Shown: positions 46,300 to 58,317 of the stretch, piece after piece | How the letters are laid out: every line of letters starts with the position of its first letter | Position numbering within the stretch: position 1 is the stretch's first letter | Assembly (NCBI GenBank): GCA_022559845.1 | Contig: CM040118.1 | Coordinates: 446,088,053-446,152,052, forward strand | Source: Amorphophallus konjac | Taxonomy: Eukaryota > Streptophyta > Magnoliopsida > Alismatales > Araceae | Length of the DNA stretch: 64,000 nucleotides | Reading direction: 5' to 3' | Program-made: the position numbers and the translations under genes | Notes under the pieces: model-generated | Seen by the model: the letters and a program-made list of their open reading frames with translations, nothing else | Databases searched by the model: none | What the model was told of the DNA's origin: nothing

Positions 46300-47725
46300 A
46301 TGGCGCCAAGGCGAAGGACGCGTTTCCAAGCCCGAGTGCCTATGGATGTTCAAGGAGAAGAGAGCGGTTCATCGCCTCCTCCAGTGAATGTTAGAGGCCA
46401 AGGCCGTGATAATCCTGATGTTGGTGAAGGTGTGTCTCGTCAAGGTGGTCGTGGCCGAGCTCTGAAGGAGTTTCTCTTATTCCACCCACCTCAGTTTGAT
46501 GGGTAGCCCGATCCTGATATGGCAAGGGCATGGCTAGATGCTACTAAGCGAGTTTTTCGCTCTATGGAGTGCGCCGAGGATGAAAAGGTAATGTTGGCTA
46601 CTTTTCAGTTGCAAGGGGCATCACTTGCTTGGTGGACTTTAGAATGGGAAACGACTTTTCAATCTCGTCCTCTTTGACTGATCAGCTGGCGAGAGTTTGT
46701 CTCTTCTTTTGAGCGTACTTACAGTCTGGCTTATCTCAGAATGGACAAGATATATCAGTTCATGGAGTTGGTCCAAGGTGATATGACAGTCCTGCAGTAT
46801 CACACAAAATTTGTGGAATTGGGCCGATATGCTCCACATATTATGGCAGATGAAGGGATGAAGACTCAACAATTTTTGCGAGGTTTGAGGCCAGAATTGA
46901 GGCAACCTCTTATTGTGACTAGTGTGGTAGATTTGGACAGGGCTTGTCAAGCAGCAGCGGCGTTAGAATTAGACATGGCAAGAACTCAAGGGCGGACCCA
47001 AGCGGGGCCAATGCAGCAAAGTAGGCAACATCAGTAGCCGAGTGGTCAGCCGAGTGCGCCAGGGGTGCCATCTTCTACTCCTTCTGCCGGTGAGTTGCCT
47101 TCTTTGAGATCAAAGTTTAGGCGGATGTTCAGGAAGCAAAGGAAGTGGCAAGAGTGACAGACTTCAGCTAGCACTGTGTAGCAACCTGCACCTTCTCAGC
47201 GGCAGGGATCGACAGGGAATCAACCTCGAGCCTGTCCCAGATGTGGTGAAAGCCATCCAGGTAGATTGTGTACGATGCCAGTGGTTTGTTACCAGTGTGA
47301 TCAGGTGGGACACGTGGCCCGTGACTGTCCATCAAGGCCTAAGCAACCTGCTCAGTTTTCACAGCCCCAGCAGTTCCGACCTCCACCACCGCATCAATTT
47401 TCACAGGCACAGGCATAATCACAGTAATCTACCGCAGGCGGAAAGAAATCTTATGGAAGAGTTATGCATATGACTCGTCCTGAGGCGGCTGTAGCTCATT
47501 TGTTGGAAGGTACTGTTATGATTTATGGTCAGGCCACACGTGTTTTATTTTATTCTGGTGCTTCTCATTCATTTATTTCTGAGAACTTTGTTACTTGTAT
47601 TAAGGAGCTGACTTCAGAATTATCTTGTGAGTTGATTATGGAATTGCCTACGGGAGAGATTATGTTTACCCCCTTTTGTCTTGATAAGGCCCCAGTGATG
47701 ATTGGGAATCATCAGTTGTCTGCTA
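46300..47725 (+). pseudogene. gag: Del/Tekay-like gypsy gag and protease, truncated
   Basis: One frame from MAPRRRTRFQ. The Gag core includes ARAWLDATKRVF, LQGASLAWW, WREFVSSFERTY, YHTKFVELGRYA and FLRGLRPEL. A CCHC knuckle (CYQCDQVGHVARDC) precedes a retropepsin-like segment (ATRVLFYSGASHSFIS) whose catalytic Asp is Tyr. At least seven stops interrupt it (about 46504, 46675, 47035, 47155, 47176 and two near 47416); most fit C-to-T change of CAG, CAA or CGA. The protein breaks off at about 47725, where a copia fragment on the other strand begins; RT and integrase are absent. Confidence 0.88.
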
Positions 47726-48400
47726 GATTGTCTTCAAAGCCATCTTCGTCTTCTTTTTGCTTTCCTCCTCAGCTGGCTTCATAATGTTGATTTCATAAGT
47801 CATTAGCGATCCGATGAGTTGATCCACCGTGAGTGTGGTGAGATCCTTTGAATCTTCTATGATGGTCACCTTTGTGTGCTATGGAGGTGTGAGGGACCGC
47901 AGCACCTTTCTGACCAAGTCTTGATTCGAATATTCCTTACCCAAGGCCTTCAAGTTATTTGTGATCTCGCTCAGCCTTGCGTACATTTCCGTTATATTCT
48001 CATCGGGCTTCATAGCAGATAGCTCATACTCCCGAACCAACAGATTTGCTTTTGTTTCCCGTACTTTCGAAGTACCTTCAAAAATAACCTTGAGCTTATT
48101 CCACATTTTCTGCGCTGATGAACACATAGATATGCATGAGTACTCATTAGGATGTATCGCGCACTGAATAATGTTCATCTCTTTAAAGTTTGCACATGAT
48201 TTCTTAATGTGATCATCTTCCCATTCATCTTCATTCGGTGGTAAAACATAAGGGCCTTTGTTTATAACCTTCCAAGTGTCATAGTCCTGTGCTCGCATGA
48301 ACACAGTCATTTTGTTCTTCCAATAGGGATAGTAAGTCCCATCAAAGAAGGGTGGTCTGTGAATCGAATGTCCCTCGGAGATCATTCCCTTGTTGGCCAT
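47726..48400 (-). pseudogene. gag: Copia Gag N-terminal part (UBN2 type), truncated
   Basis: Starts MANKGMISEG at a proper ATG. It shows the copia pattern FFDGTYYPYWKNKM, then DYDTWKVI, then CSSAQKMWNKLKVIFEGTSKV and ENITEMYARLSEITNNLKALG. An in-frame TAG occurs at about 47879. The frame then runs on (TVDQLIGSLMTYEI) to the junction near 47726. The zinc knuckle and all of pol are missing. The primer site and LTR lie immediately upstream. Confidence 0.88.
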
Positions 48401-48453
48401 AGCAAAGGATCTTTGCTCTACAACCGTGAGGTCGTCCTAAAAATCAGAGACTC

Positions 48454-48465
48454 GCTCTGATACCA
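48454..48465 (-). promoter_or_regulatory. Primer-binding site of the second copia element
   Basis: The minus strand reads TGGTATCAGAGC, three bases from the LTR end. Confidence 0.88.
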
Positions 48466-48468
48466 TAT

Positions 48469-51400
48469 TGTTGTCCCTAAGTTCTCGTATGGACAAGAAG
48501 GGGGGTTGAATTCTCCCCACCAAACGTGATGGTAGTTTTAAAATTAATACAACAGAATAAAATTAACTACCAACTCAAGATATGAACGGATGAAAATATC
48601 AAACTAGTTCCCTCAACCTCTCCGTTCTCACACGATCGAGACGATAATAATAATCATGCAAACCATAATCACACAGATGCGAGATAGATTTTTTAGGTGG
48701 TTCGGGACCACGACGGGCTCCCTACGTCCACCCCTCACCAAATCGGTGAGGATCCACTCGCTTCAAATGAAGCGCACGGAGCTTCCGCTCCAAAAACATG
48801 GAGACGTTTCCTCCTACACGATCCTACCACGGATCAAAAGACATACACACTAGCCGCAACAACCGCGGCACAAAAATACTACAACCGTTCGCAGATGGTC
48901 GACACACTAACAGAGTCCAAGTTCAAAAAATGAGGATATGATCAATACAAGCTTGTAAACTAGAAGTAAATGACTTAAATAGATGCAAACAAGATGTAGA
49001 AATAAATCCCCATGAGTAGAAAGGGCTGTAGAAAATCTTCTCTAAGTCTCGGGTCGGAGGGTAGCCGGATGTCGACGATGAGAACGTCCACGCGTTCCCC
49101 TTCTCGTTCCGCTCTTTTGTTTCTTCAATCACGAACTCCAAAAATGCATGAAAGTAGAGAAAAACCTTCAATCCTTCCTCAGCTCCTCTCCTTCTTCCCT
49201 TTCTTCTCCTACAAGATAGATAGAAAATGGTAGAACCCTTGTATTTCTCCCAAATTCACAGGTTATTTATACACCCATGATAGAATAATGAAAAGACCAT
49301 AAAGTGCATGCTAAAACCCCTTCAAAATGAGTCTAACATATGTGTGAATACCCTAAGGGTATTGTAGATGCCTAATTTCAGACATCTCGTGGACCTTGTC
49401 TAGCCATCATTGAAGTGATCCTTCTTCTTGTTTGATTGTGAGTGTGGAGTCTCATCCTTGTTTAGGTAGGCTCCACCCTGTCCCTTCGCGGACCCGAGGT
49501 GAATTTTTTGAGGTGCTATATATGATTCTATGCTTTTTTCCGTTGATCCCTGGAAGGCCATAGTTCTGGCCGCCCACAACCCAGGGCGGCCAGACTATTG
49601 GCCCCCCAGCCCATTCCAGGGCGGCCATACAGTTGGCCGCCCACATACCAAGGTGGCCACATAGTTGGCTGCCCAGCTCCTTCAAGAAGGCCAGACTATT
49701 GGCCGCCCTCACCCTCAAGAAGGCCGTCGACCTGGTCACCCAGCTCCTTAGAACGGCCCTCTACTTGGCCGCCTCCTGATAACTGCAGTCAAACCCACGT
49801 TTTCGCCCACTCCGGGCACGTCCTTCACAACCATCCCCACTCGGAGGGGTTCGAGACCCACATAGCCTCACACACACTCTATTTTCGAATGATTTTGGAG
49901 GGAGATTGCCCCACATACAAAACCCCATTCCGATCGATCTCACGGGGCGGGGGGGGGGGGTTGGACATTTTTCTCACGGAGTGGGTTGGACATTTGGTGA
50001 GTGAAGGAGGCTCTGCCAGTTTGGAGAGCCCGGAGAGAGAGCTGGGAGAATGAGAGCACCTTCCCTGACCTTCCCCTAGTAGCAGAACTTGAAGTTGGAG
50101 AGCTCCGCCACGGGAGAGTACAGTTTGCAGGGGGCGGCCATCGACATGGCCGCCCACCACCTTTGAACAGCCACATAGTTGGCCGCCCTCTGTTTGGTCG
50201 ACGGGCAAACCCCGTCTTTCTTCCTTGTTCTCCATTTTGCTATACTTCATTCCATTTTACTGCATTCATGCATGATAGATCTTCCTAGATCTCTTTTTAA
50301 AGAGGTTTTTCAATCCAAAACATAGGAAAGGTTGATGGTCGAAAGTCTCGGCCATCCCCCTTTCTGCCCCCCTTCCCGGTATGATCACCACCATTTGCAT
50401 GTTTTCCTTTTAGTTTGAGCATATACTACACTATCACAGTCTAATGGGTTTGTTCTCTTTGTTTGCTGGTTAATTTTGCAGGAACTTCATCATCGACTCG
50501 CAGAGCTCCTTGTTCTTGGCCGACCGAGAGCGAGGACAGGAAGAACCCATATTCTCCCGTTCCTAAGGCATTCACGATCATTCTACCCCTGTGAGGTTCA
50601 GGTAAACACCTCTGGCGATCACTCTATCTCTTTCTTTCTAACCTGTGCACTGTAGGTAGCAGCATCACAAGTTCGGGAGGACACATGCGTACCCCATACG
50701 CGGATGCGCACTTCTGGCACCTACAGGTATTAGGGTCAAGTTTGATCCCAAATGGATCTCATTTAGATGGGTTTCGGACTTAACGTAATGGGTCTCCCGC
50801 CGTATTTGGTCGACCTAAGCGAAAGGGTCGGTCGACCTAAATTATGCAGGGATTTTTATAGGGATCACTGGAAAGTTCGGTCGACCTAAGCAAGGGGTTT
50901 GGTCGACCTAACTTTTATAGGGTAGGACACCATCTGTTGCTGGAAAATTCGGTCGACCTAAAGGCCATGGGCTGTCGATCGAAATTCAGAAACATGCAGA
51001 TTTCTGTGAAAGTTTAATGGTTAATGCCAAGGGTTTAAATGCATGATGTATATAGATAATACCCCAATGTAAAAACAAACATATGACCACTTTGAAACCA
51101 ATTTACATCAACACTTTGCCAATCAAACCAAGCATCAAACAACCTAATGTTTAATTAGCATGAATGCTCATTGTGATGCCAAGTTTCAACCAAGATTTGT
51201 ATCCAAAAAAAAATCTGTTTTCATCTATTAAAACCTCTTAAAGAATATGCAAGAAGGCCCTTTGAAAGCAAGTTTGACACACCTAACATGAATAGCATAT
51301 GATCATGAACATGAACAAGGTGTGAGACCCAAAATGGCCAGTTTCTTCCAAACTTCACAAGAAATTATTAATCAACATGCAAGTTCAAAATATCATGAAG

Positions 51401-51792
51401 GATATGCATGGAATGACTTTTGCAATCACAAATATTATACCTAATCACCAAACACGCATAGCTTTCCATAAATGCACAAGAGTGAGCATTAGTTACCTTT
51501 ACAAACCCAATGAAGGATTTTGCAATCTTAAGTCTTACCATTTCCTTTTGATGAACATTGTATGGGATTTTCAACCTGTTTGGTGTTATGGATGACAGAG
51601 TACTTGTTCATTCAATCCTTTGACTTCAGAAGTATATTCACCAAAAATTTCAATACTGCAAAGCAAGGTTATCATCTTTTGCATAAGATCCTTGATGATC
51701 ATTCATTCTTCAATGGATGTTTTGCATACCACATGCACACAAGTTTTGTCAATATTAAAACCAAATCATCAAACTCACCTAGGGGTCCAACA
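48469..51792 (-). repeat. 5' LTR of the second copia element
   Basis: Begins TGTTG and ends CAACA, about 3.3 kb. The boundary at 51792 is inferred from the terminal inverted bases. It has the conserved hairpin block (48691-48752, arms CCTCACC/GGTGAGG), a ~33-bp GC-rich repeat (49560-49770) and GGTCGACC words (50808-50985) related to those of the SIRE-like LTR. A run of about 12 G lies near 49949. Reading frames inside (for example 49598-50053) come from repeats. Confidence 0.75.
49560..49770. repeat. ~33-bp GC-rich tandem repeat in the copia LTR
   Basis: About six degenerate units, each with TTGGCCGCCCA near one end and GGGCGGCCA near the other. The two words are inverted copies, so each unit can form a hairpin. 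A lone unit lies at about 50134-50195. Confidence 0.7.
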
Positions 51793-51930
51793 CTAATAGA
51801 ACATCTCGTGAGCGTGTAAACATCGCAGGGTTAAACCTGAACATATTTTATCATCTTTCATGACTAGCAAGAATATTGTGGATCCAAACATGCCCACCAT
51901 ACCGCGATGTATGCATGGGCCTCCATACCC
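51793..51930 (-). pseudogene. Exon fragment resembling the N-terminus of Harbinger/ALP1-like transposases
   Basis: On the minus strand the frame reads RPMHTSRYGGHVWIHNILAS, then two stops, then MFRFNPAMFTR. This resembles the DUF8040 region before PIF/Harbinger-derived nuclease domains. It joins in frame with the exon at 58007-58125 if the LINE and one target duplication are ignored. The copia LTR interrupts it on the other side. The catalytic domain is not in the window. Confidence 0.5.
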
Positions 51931-52171
51931 TTTCTGGAACCTTTTTTTTTGATAAATAACCAAAGAGGCGCCCGGGGCGCGCACCCCTCCCTAGTGGGGA
52001 GAAGAGTACCCGCACCACGAGGTGTCACTTATGGCGTTGATTAAAAAAGGATCATGTGTACACTATCTTCAGGGCATACCCCTGCAAGGCGAGAGGACAT
52101 TTCCCCTGGGCCGAAATAGCAATGGAAAGAATGAAAAACATGGAAAGAAAGAAAGAAAGAAGGAACGGTAA

Positions 52172-55100
52172 TTAACATCCTCTCTCCCTAATAGCTCCAA
52201 TGCGAAGCCGGTCAAGTCTGAGCAGCCCCTTGGCCCTCCAGGGGATGGAGTCTCCCTCAAGGAAGATGTGATGCGCGCCGCTGTCACAGGAGTGATTAGA
52301 GAGGAAGTCCACCACTTGATTCCCCTCCTTGCATATGTGTTGAATCGTGGGAGCAAACCAGTCCATCAAGCCCCAGAGTTCTTCACAAAGTTCCATAAAT
52401 TTCCAAGGGGTGTTGGTCCTGTATCTGAGGATGCCAAGGAGAGCTTGCGAGTCCACTTCAATGCAATGGACTGGTAGCTTGAGGACATGGCAAAGTCTGA
52501 GTCCATTCAGCACAGCCAGGAATTCCGCCGCCAAGCTGTTCACACAGCCAAAGATGAAAGAGGCTGCCACAACTAGTTTGCCCCGATGATCTCTCAGAAT
52601 GATGCCCCCACCGGTGATGCCCAGGTTCCCTCTGGAGGCTCCATCCGTGTTAAGCTTGAGGCAATGGAGTGGAGGGGGGAGCCAAGTGATAATCTGCCAT
52701 TTGAACTGCGGATAGATGGGTTTAAGTCTGAAATGGGCGAGCATCTCTAAATCCATGTGACTATCCATGGTGGAAACGGCAGAGGACAGAATAAGGTGGA
52801 GTTGGAAGCGAATCCTGTCAATAGCGGCTGGAATCGATGGGCGCTTGTTGTCAAAACGCGCCTGATTGCGCATTGTCCACAGCTCCCAGCAAATGAAGAG
52901 AGGAAGGAGGCGTCGGAGCAGATGAATCCGCCTCCTACCACCCACATCTTGCAGCCATCCAGAGAGATAGTACTTGATAGAGTGGTGAGAGGGGAAGATG
53001 TTATAGAGCACCTCGAAATGGGCCCATATGGCGGATGCTGCTGGAGAGTCCAAGAAGACATGCTTGATGGTTTCAACTGTCGGATTAATGCAGCAGGAGT
53101 AGGCAGAGGCCAGCTGAATGCCCAGTTTTTGAATGACTGTGTCAACTGGAAGCTGATTATAAATGAGATGAAGAGCCAGGAATGAGTACTTAATAGGGAT
53201 AAATTTGTGCTAGAAGAGCCCAGGATTAATGCCAGCGCAAAAGTTATTATCAGGAGGACCCGCTGCTTCAGTGTAGGACAGAACCTTGTAAGCTGAGGAT
53301 ATAGTGAAACGGCCATGCGGATGGGGCATCCAGATGTAATCACAGCAAGAATTCCTGCCCAAAGGGGATAGGTTGCCAATGTAAGCATACAATATGTCCA
53401 GGGGGAGCAGACGCCCAAGTCTTTCAGCAAAGGAGTCATCGGAGCTCACTGCATCCGCCACTGAGATTTCCTTGTAATTGAATTCAGACAGAGCATTCTC
53501 ATCCCGAACATGTTGAAGAAGGGCCCCCATACCCGACCAATTCTGTAGAAAAAATTTAGCAGAGCCATTACCAATGCTACACTTGCAATAAATCTGGAAA
53601 ACATGCCTGGCTTTCAGAATGGATCGCCACATCTTAGTCCCCAACTTTCTGGAAGCTGAGTCAAAGTAACCATCCGGGTAATACTTCCCTTTCATGTAGC
53701 TGCACCAAAGAGATGAAGATATACAAAGTTTCCAGCAACGCTTGAGAGAGAATGCTTCACCCAGGGTGGTAAGGGATCTGAGACCAACCCCCCCTTCTGC
53801 CCGAGGCTGACAAAGAGTCTTCCAAGAAATCCAGTGATGCATTTTATCTCCAGTATCAGAATACCAGAGGAACCATGAGAGAATGGATTCTACCTTGTGT
53901 AGAATCTGAAGAGGTGGACTGCAGGCTGCAAGAATATGGATGGGCATCGAGAGCAGGACATGCTTAATAAGTGTATTTTTTCCACCAAAGGAGAGTAATC
54001 GACCCAACCAGGAAGACACTCGACTTTGGATTTTTGAAATGATAGAGTCAAAGTAGCATGCCTTAGTCCGGCCCACATAGATGGGAGCTCCCAGGTAAGA
54101 AAACTTATTAAGCTCATATCTGAATCCAGTATGCTCCGCAACTTTGGTTATGTAGGATGGCGGGGTCGAGGGGGCTATGACAAAAGAGCTCTTGGGTACA
54201 CTAACCTTTTGTCCTGAGGCTTCCTCATATTTCCGTAAGAATTCCAAGAGCTTATTGATGGCAGCAGTAGAAGCATTGGTGAAGACAAGAGTGTCGTCTG
54301 CAAATAGAAGATGAGAAATAGCAGGACAAGAGGATGGCACTTTGTATCTGTAGTAAGGAAAGTTCAGCATGAGGGAGGAAAGACCTCTGCTGAGGGCCTC
54401 TTCTGCCAGGATAAAAAGTGCTGGTGCCAGAGGGTCCCCTTGACACAGACCTCTAGTAGATCGGAAGTAGCCTTTGCAAGATCCATTCAACATGACAGAG
54501 AACCAGCAGTTGGTGAACATTGAGTTAATGTATGCTACCCATTTGTCAGTAAAACCAAATCTTTGAAGCACAGCAAAAAGAAACTTCCATTCAAGCCTGT
54601 CATAGGCTTTCATCATATCCAGCTTGATGATTATGTTCCTGCCTCTTGAGGGACGATTGAGCTCCTGCATTAGTTCCTAAGCTAAAGAGATGTTATCAAT
54701 AATGTCTCTGCCTTTGACAAAGGCACCCTGTTCCGGGGAAATAATGCGAGGCAGTAGATTACACAACCTGTCGGAAAAGATTTTAGCAATGATTTTATAT
54801 GCAAAATTGCATAGACTAATGGGGCGAAAATCAACAATAGTGGCAGGAGAGTCCGTCTTAGGGATTATAACCAAGAAAGATGAGGTGTAGGCTTGAGGCA
54901 TTGCAGCAGAGAGAAAGAAATCTTGAATAGCCTCAACCACATCTAATACCACAATCTCCCAGCATACAATGAAGAAAATACCCAGGAATCCATCCGGACC
55001 TGGGGCGCTTTCACCAGACATGTTGAAAACAGTGTCCTTGATCTCCTCCGGAGAAGGCAAAAGAAGTAGCTTGTTGTTGTCCTCTTCGGTGACCAAGGGG

Positions 55101-56359
55101 GGAATCAGTTGGAGAAGGTCCTCATGTGTGGTAGAGCTTTCAGAAGTGAAAAGGTCAGTGTAAAACTTGACAGCACAGTTCATAATGTCCTCAAAATTGT
55201 CATAAGTATTGCCTTGCTGATCAGAGATGGAGGTGATGGAGAGTTTCTTTCTGTTATAGTGAGTGATAGCATGGAAGAACTTGGTGTTCCTGTCCCCCTC
55301 AAGCAGCCAACGGACCCTAGACTTTTGTTTCCAGAAGATTTCTTCTCTCAGGTAAAGCTCTCCAAGTCGTTTATGACATGATTCCAGCTCCAGGGAGTTG
55401 ATTTCTGATGGATCATCAATTTGTTTCTATTCTAAGACCAGCATATCATCTTCGCACTGGGAGATGTGAGTGAAGATGTTACCAAAGGTGTCGACATTCC
55501 ATCGCTTAAGGGTGTGCTTCAGCCTTCTGAGCTTAAGTACGAGCTTGTGCATAGGCGGAGCCCGTAGTGGGAGATCCCAAGATTGTTTAACGGTGCTAAG
55601 GAATGAATCATGGCGCACCCACATATTCTGGAATCTGTATGGTTTAGGACCAGACATAGGAGCATCCATAAATTTTGCCAGAAGTGGTGAATGGTCAGAA
55701 TGAATCCTCTCCAGATGGGTGATTTTAGTTGAGGGGTAGGAGGTGAGCCATGCGTGATTGTAAAAAACTCTGTCCAGATGAGCCATAATGGACCGCTGCC
55801 CACTCTGTCCATTCCACCAAGTAAATTGTGTTCCTTGGAAGCCCGCATCAATAACAACAGTCGATTGAATAAAAGAGCTGAAATCATTCATGCTGGCAGT
55901 GACTGTAGTGTTGCCTCCGTGCTTCTCACTAGTTGAACATATAGCATTAAAGTCACCTGCAAGAAGCCAAGGAGTTGAAATAGAAGAAGTAAATTGGGTT
56001 AGGTGTGACCAAAGGGAGCGTCGTTCAGTAACCGAGCATTTGGCGTAGACGATGGTAATGTGAGCCTCAGGCTGCTGAATGTTACCCACTGCCATAGTAA
56101 GGAATTGGGGATGGCAGACAATGCATGAGAGATTAATCGAGTGCTTCCAGATGACCCAGATTTTGGGTTGTTTGTCCAAATTAAAGACAAAATTATTGAA
56201 GCCAGCGTTTCTGCAAACAATCTGAATGTGGGAATTTTCTAGCATAGGTTCCAAAATAGCAAAGAAGTGGCAGTTATGTTGCATATTGAGCTGGTGTACC
56301 CGGGCAATGGTGTTCGCATTGCCCACACCCCTAGCATTCCATATAATTCCAGAAATCAC
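52172..56359 (-). pseudogene. LINE ORF2: endonuclease, reverse transcriptase, RNase H
   Basis: About 1396 codons in one frame with stops at about 55427, 54677 and 53210. The AP-type endonuclease has WNARG, LLAGDFNA and HSDHSPL. RT has PGPDGF, FRPISLCN, GRNIIIKLDMMKAYDR and the catalytic FADDTLVF. A zinc-binding zf-RVT-like region follows. The C-terminus is RNase H (LKLNTDGAS, AAEFLAVLNGL, IEVDSQALL). No ATG precedes WNARG in frame, so the start codon is lost or noncanonical. The enzyme would nick DNA and copy LINE RNA into it. Confidence 0.92.
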
Positions 56360-56747
56360 AGAAACAAATCGTCCTTGGAAACCTGAGATCTTCTAGCCAA
56401 CCTAGTGTTTAGATGCATGCCCTCCGTGGTTGGTGATATTTCTTGCGCGCCTTCTTTCGCTTGGAGGGGACAGCCTGTAGACTAGCTTCCGGGGGATCAC
56501 CCAACAGAGAGACAGAGTCTTTTGTTAGCACTGCCATTTGCTGTAATAGGTCACCATCCGAGTTAACCGAAGAGGAGTCAGAATTATCATCAATTCTGAG
56601 CTCAGTAAATTTATTGGCAATGGAGATTCTAAAGTCCTAAAGCTTTTTTATTGCATTGATTCGATCCATAACAGAGGGTCTATAAGTTTGAATATCCTTC
56701 TCAGCAAGCATGGATAAAGGTGGGCCGCCAGCAAATTGATGTTGAGA

Positions 56748-57905
56748 CTACCCGTTGGCCGAGGGGTATGCTTGGGCATCAGCCTCCCCTGAGTCAGGAA
56801 CATTAACACTCCCTGGGGGGAGAATAGGAGTCACCGAATTCGAATTGTCAATAGCAGAGGAGTCAACATTGGGTTGATGCATTATCTGAACCATAGATGA
56901 ATTGCCCATGGCACCTCTTTGAGAACTTTCACCAGACACCATCGGGGCAGGGGATGGAGGGTGCATGGTTTTCATTTGCCACCGAGGGGGGTAGGTAGGT
57001 ACGCTTGTACCTTGCTTAACAATTGTGTCATTCAGTTCCTGGACAGAGCCATCGCACATCATCTTCGGCTTCACAACGTTTGATGGAGTTGGCGTGGATT
57101 TAAATCGCAAGCAATTCTCCGATACATGTCCCAATTTTCTATAGGCCGAGCAAAAGAACGAAACAAAAAGGGGAATCAAGGGCTGCTTCATACCTTCCGT
57201 ACCAACACCAATCCAAAGTTCGGTGGGTATCGGCTTCGAGACATATGTTTCCACGCATATACGGGCTCCCTCCAAGCGGTGTAGGCCTTTAGTCGCAGGC
57301 CCAATCTTCAGCAAGTGGCCAACTGAGGATGCAATGGATGATAGGGCGCCGAAACTATAGAAACATGGAGGAAGCAGAGGGAGATGAAACCAAACCGGAA
57401 CTACTGGCGATTCCAAACCTGGACGGAACCATGGAGACCAAAGAAAGATTTTAACCGATTGGCCAAGCAGCATCCAGCTTTCGCGGGTCCACACTTGTAT
57501 GAAGTCTTCATAGCAGAGGAATCTAATGAGGACGTGCCGGCGATCAAACATGGAAGCGGATACGGTACCCTGGACGAGCCACTTATCGTGCAGAGCTTGC
57601 TTTATATCATCCAGGGGGGGATGGTCCTTGTAAAACTTAAAGACGAGACATAGTTTGAAAGGCTCCGAGATGGCCGAGAGCTCCTCCGTCGAGAAGAAGA
57701 CCGCCTGCATCTCCGTGTTAGAGGCATGACATACATGTTTACAGGCAGGCCTAAATGGGACGTCCCGCTGCAAATCCACGAAAGAGACCCTTGATGAAAT
57801 TGCTGCAGCCGCGTAAGACTTCAGTGGAGGAGAAGAGAAATCTTTGGTAATGTTTAGAGGTGGAGGCGAGCCATCTCGTCCCGACCCCCCTGACGGGGAG
57901 GCCAT
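56748..57905 (-). CDS. LINE ORF1, RNA-binding protein
   Basis: An intact 385-residue frame from MASPSGGSGRDG. Residues about 75-235 match the DUF4283 type found in plant LINE ORF1 (FKLCLVFKFYKDHPP, WTRESWMLLGQSVKIF, PVVPVWFHLPLLPP). A knuckle follows (CSAYRKLGHVSENC) in which the second Cys is Tyr. The C-terminal third is Ser/Pro-rich. ORF1 proteins bind their own RNA. The stop lies about 390 bp before the ORF2 frame opens. Confidence 0.88.
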   Translation of the reverse strand: MASPSGGSGRDGSPPPLNITKDFSSPPLKSYAAAAISSRVSFVDLQRDVPFRPACKHVCHASNTEMQAVFFSTEELSAISEPFKLCLVFKFYKDHPPLDDIKQALHDKWLVQGTVSASMFDRRHVLIRFLCYEDFIQVWTRESWMLLGQSVKIFLWSPWFRPGLESPVVPVWFHLPLLPPCFYSFGALSSIASSVGHLLKIGPATKGLHRLEGARICVETYVSKPIPTELWIGVGTEGMKQPLIPLFVSFFCSAYRKLGHVSENCLRFKSTPTPSNVVKPKMMCDGSVQELNDTIVKQGTSVPTYPPRWQMKTMHPPSPAPMVSGESSQRGAMGNSSMVQIMHQPNVDSSAIDNSNSVTPILPPGSVNVPDSGEADAQAYPSANG

Positions 57906-58006
57906 GACGGAGGAAGAACTAGCAGACGCCCTAAGCCATGCAAAACCCTAAGTGGTGTGTCTCCCTTTGATCTCTCTTGATCCCTCTTGATTCATTTCTG
58001 GAACCT

Positions 58007-58125
58007 CCTCTTCATCATCTTCTCCCATTAAATCATTGTATGTTACCGAACCAACTATGTGGAACACCTTATTCTCCTCCAATAGAATGTCCCTAATCGA
58101 TGGTGATTCATTTATATGGGGTACT
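58007..58125 (-). pseudogene. Transposon gene exon cut by the LINE
   Basis: Minus-strand frame PHINESPSIRDILLEENKVF, then HIVGSVTYNDLMGEDDEEE. A plausible 3' splice site (TTTGTGTAATTGTAG) lies just upstream. The acidic stretch leads directly into the fragment at 51793-51930. Confidence 0.5.
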
Positions 58126-58317
58126 ACAATTACACAAAGGTCAATGTTAGGAAGTGCTATAGCATAGTCACATAAGTTTGCATGACATACATTGATTGAT
58201 GATTCATAATACTACAACAGTCTATTTTTGATAATGGTAATGATTGGATTGAAATCTATAAGTCAAGATACAGATACAGTCACAAAGTAACAACCCACGT
58301 CTACATAACTGACCAAC

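Larger units (their letters stand above)
51943..57994 (-). mobile_element. Near full-length plant L1-type LINE
   Basis: The 12-bp target duplication TTTCTGGAACCT lies at 51931-51942 and 57995-58006. The T-run at the left end is the poly(A) tail of the minus-strand element. It encodes ORF1 and ORF2 (endonuclease, RT, RNase H) with a short 5' leader. Only three nonsense codons are seen in ORF2, so it is recent. It split an exon of the transposon-like gene. Confidence 0.95.

Noticed and set aside
49598..50053. Pro-rich reading frame in the copia LTR
   Set aside because: It follows the ~33-bp GC-rich repeat and lies within an LTR; no domain is recognised.
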